Shown: one piece after another, positions 63,832 through 64,000 of the stretch
How the letters are laid out: every line of letters starts with the position of its first letter
Position numbering within the stretch: position 1 is the first letter of the stretch
Origin: Moorella mulderi DSM 14980
GTDB taxonomy: Bacteria > Bacillota > DSM-521 > Neomoorellales > Neomoorellaceae
NCBI RefSeq assembly: GCF_001594015.1
Contig: NZ_LTBC01000001.1
Span: 310,001-374,000 of the forward strand
Length of the DNA: 64,000 bases
Direction of reading: 5' to 3'
Notes under the pieces: generated by a model
Databases searched by the model: none
The model's input: the letters and a program-made list of their open reading frames with translations, nothing else
What the model was told of the DNA's origin: nothing
Program-made: the position numbers and the translations under genes

Positions 63832-64000
63832 TTAAAGTACTTCCGGAGCAAGAGAGATGATTTTCATGAAATCTTTGTCGCGTAGTTCCCGGGCTACAGG
63901 CCCGAAGATACGCGTGCCCCGCGGGTTGTTTTGTTCGTTGATGATTACCGCCGCATTTTCATTAAAGCGGATATAGGAACCATCTTCACGTTTTAAAGCC
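63832..64000 (-). CDS. rplN: Ribosomal protein L14, C-terminal part
   Basis: The last 55 codons are present; the gene runs off the window. [20 protein letters not shown] and [20 protein letters not shown], ending [10 protein letters not shown], are the L14 C-terminus. Confidence 0.97.
   Translation of the reverse strand, partial: ALKREDGSYIRFNENAAVIINEQNNPRGTRIFGPVARELRDKDFMKIISLAPEVL

Overview
The window looks like chromosome from a thermophilic, spore-forming, acetogenic clostridium, most likely Moorella thermoacetica or a close relative. The grounds are a GC-rich Gram-positive core gene set, sporulation genes (spoIIID, spoIIQ, spoIID, spo0F), a CBS-domain family II pyrophosphatase of the kind characterised from M. 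thermoacetica, and frequent TTG/GTG starts behind strong Shine-Dalgarno (SD) sites. The species name is inference from remembered protein features; no database was searched. Every gene I could support lies on the minus strand, so transcription runs from high to low coordinates. I see no rRNA, tRNA, CRISPR array, insertion sequence, prophage or integron.

Layout from the left: an RND efflux pump (partial) and its lipoprotein adaptor behind a TetR-type operator (1-2258); a sporulation and cell-wall block mbl-spoIIID-spoIIQ-spoIID-coiled-coil gene-murA-ywmB (2353-8392); the complete F-type ATP synthase operon atpZ-I-B-E-F-H-A-G-D-C (8463-15369); wecB, a MazG-like gene and dCMP deaminase (15492-17409); glyA-ywlG-rpiB-ywlE-mntP-sua5-prmC-prfA-yqhQ-rpmE (17583-25484); a LysM/M23 protein, rho, transaldolase, a DUF1540 gene, fbaA, a zinc-ribbon gene and spo0F (25615-31270); alr-femAB-pyrG-argS-ywiB (31363-37628); DAHP synthase under a T-box, an MFS carrier, the CBS pyrophosphatase, rlmH and htrA (37840-43899); a 21-codon gene, a membrane gluzincin, copZ, trxB and a G5/LysM/M23 protein (44050-48052); the SCIFF peptide and its radical SAM maturase (48184-49800); then the rpsI-rplM-truA-ecfTA2A1-rplQ-rpoA-rpsD-rpsK-rpsM-rpmJ-infA-KOW-map-adk-secY-spc ribosomal protein cluster, cut off inside rplN at 64000.

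Gene order follows Bacillus subtilis in long blocks (ywmB-murA-spoIID; sua5-mntP-ywlE-rpiB-ywlG-glyA; pyrG-spo0F-fba-tal-rho-rpmE; secY to rpsI). The genes that break those blocks are therefore the accessory ones: the hendecad coiled-coil gene, the 12-cysteine zinc-ribbon gene, the DUF1540 gene, femAB, the 21-codon gene and the SCIFF pair.

The main observations beyond routine annotation are: five SigH-like promoters (AGGAWTY, 14 or 15 nt, GAAT) ahead of mbl, atp, rpiB, the transaldolase gene and the zinc-ribbon gene; a SCIFF precursor in which one of the six cysteines is Ile; a 21-residue basic peptide gene with a strong SD and its own terminator between a membrane protease and HtrA; two hairpins with different but self-complementary arms and the same 11-nt loop; a probable CTG start for spo0F; a Phe-type T-box ahead of DAHP synthase; and a palindrome-rich promoter for ywiB-argS.
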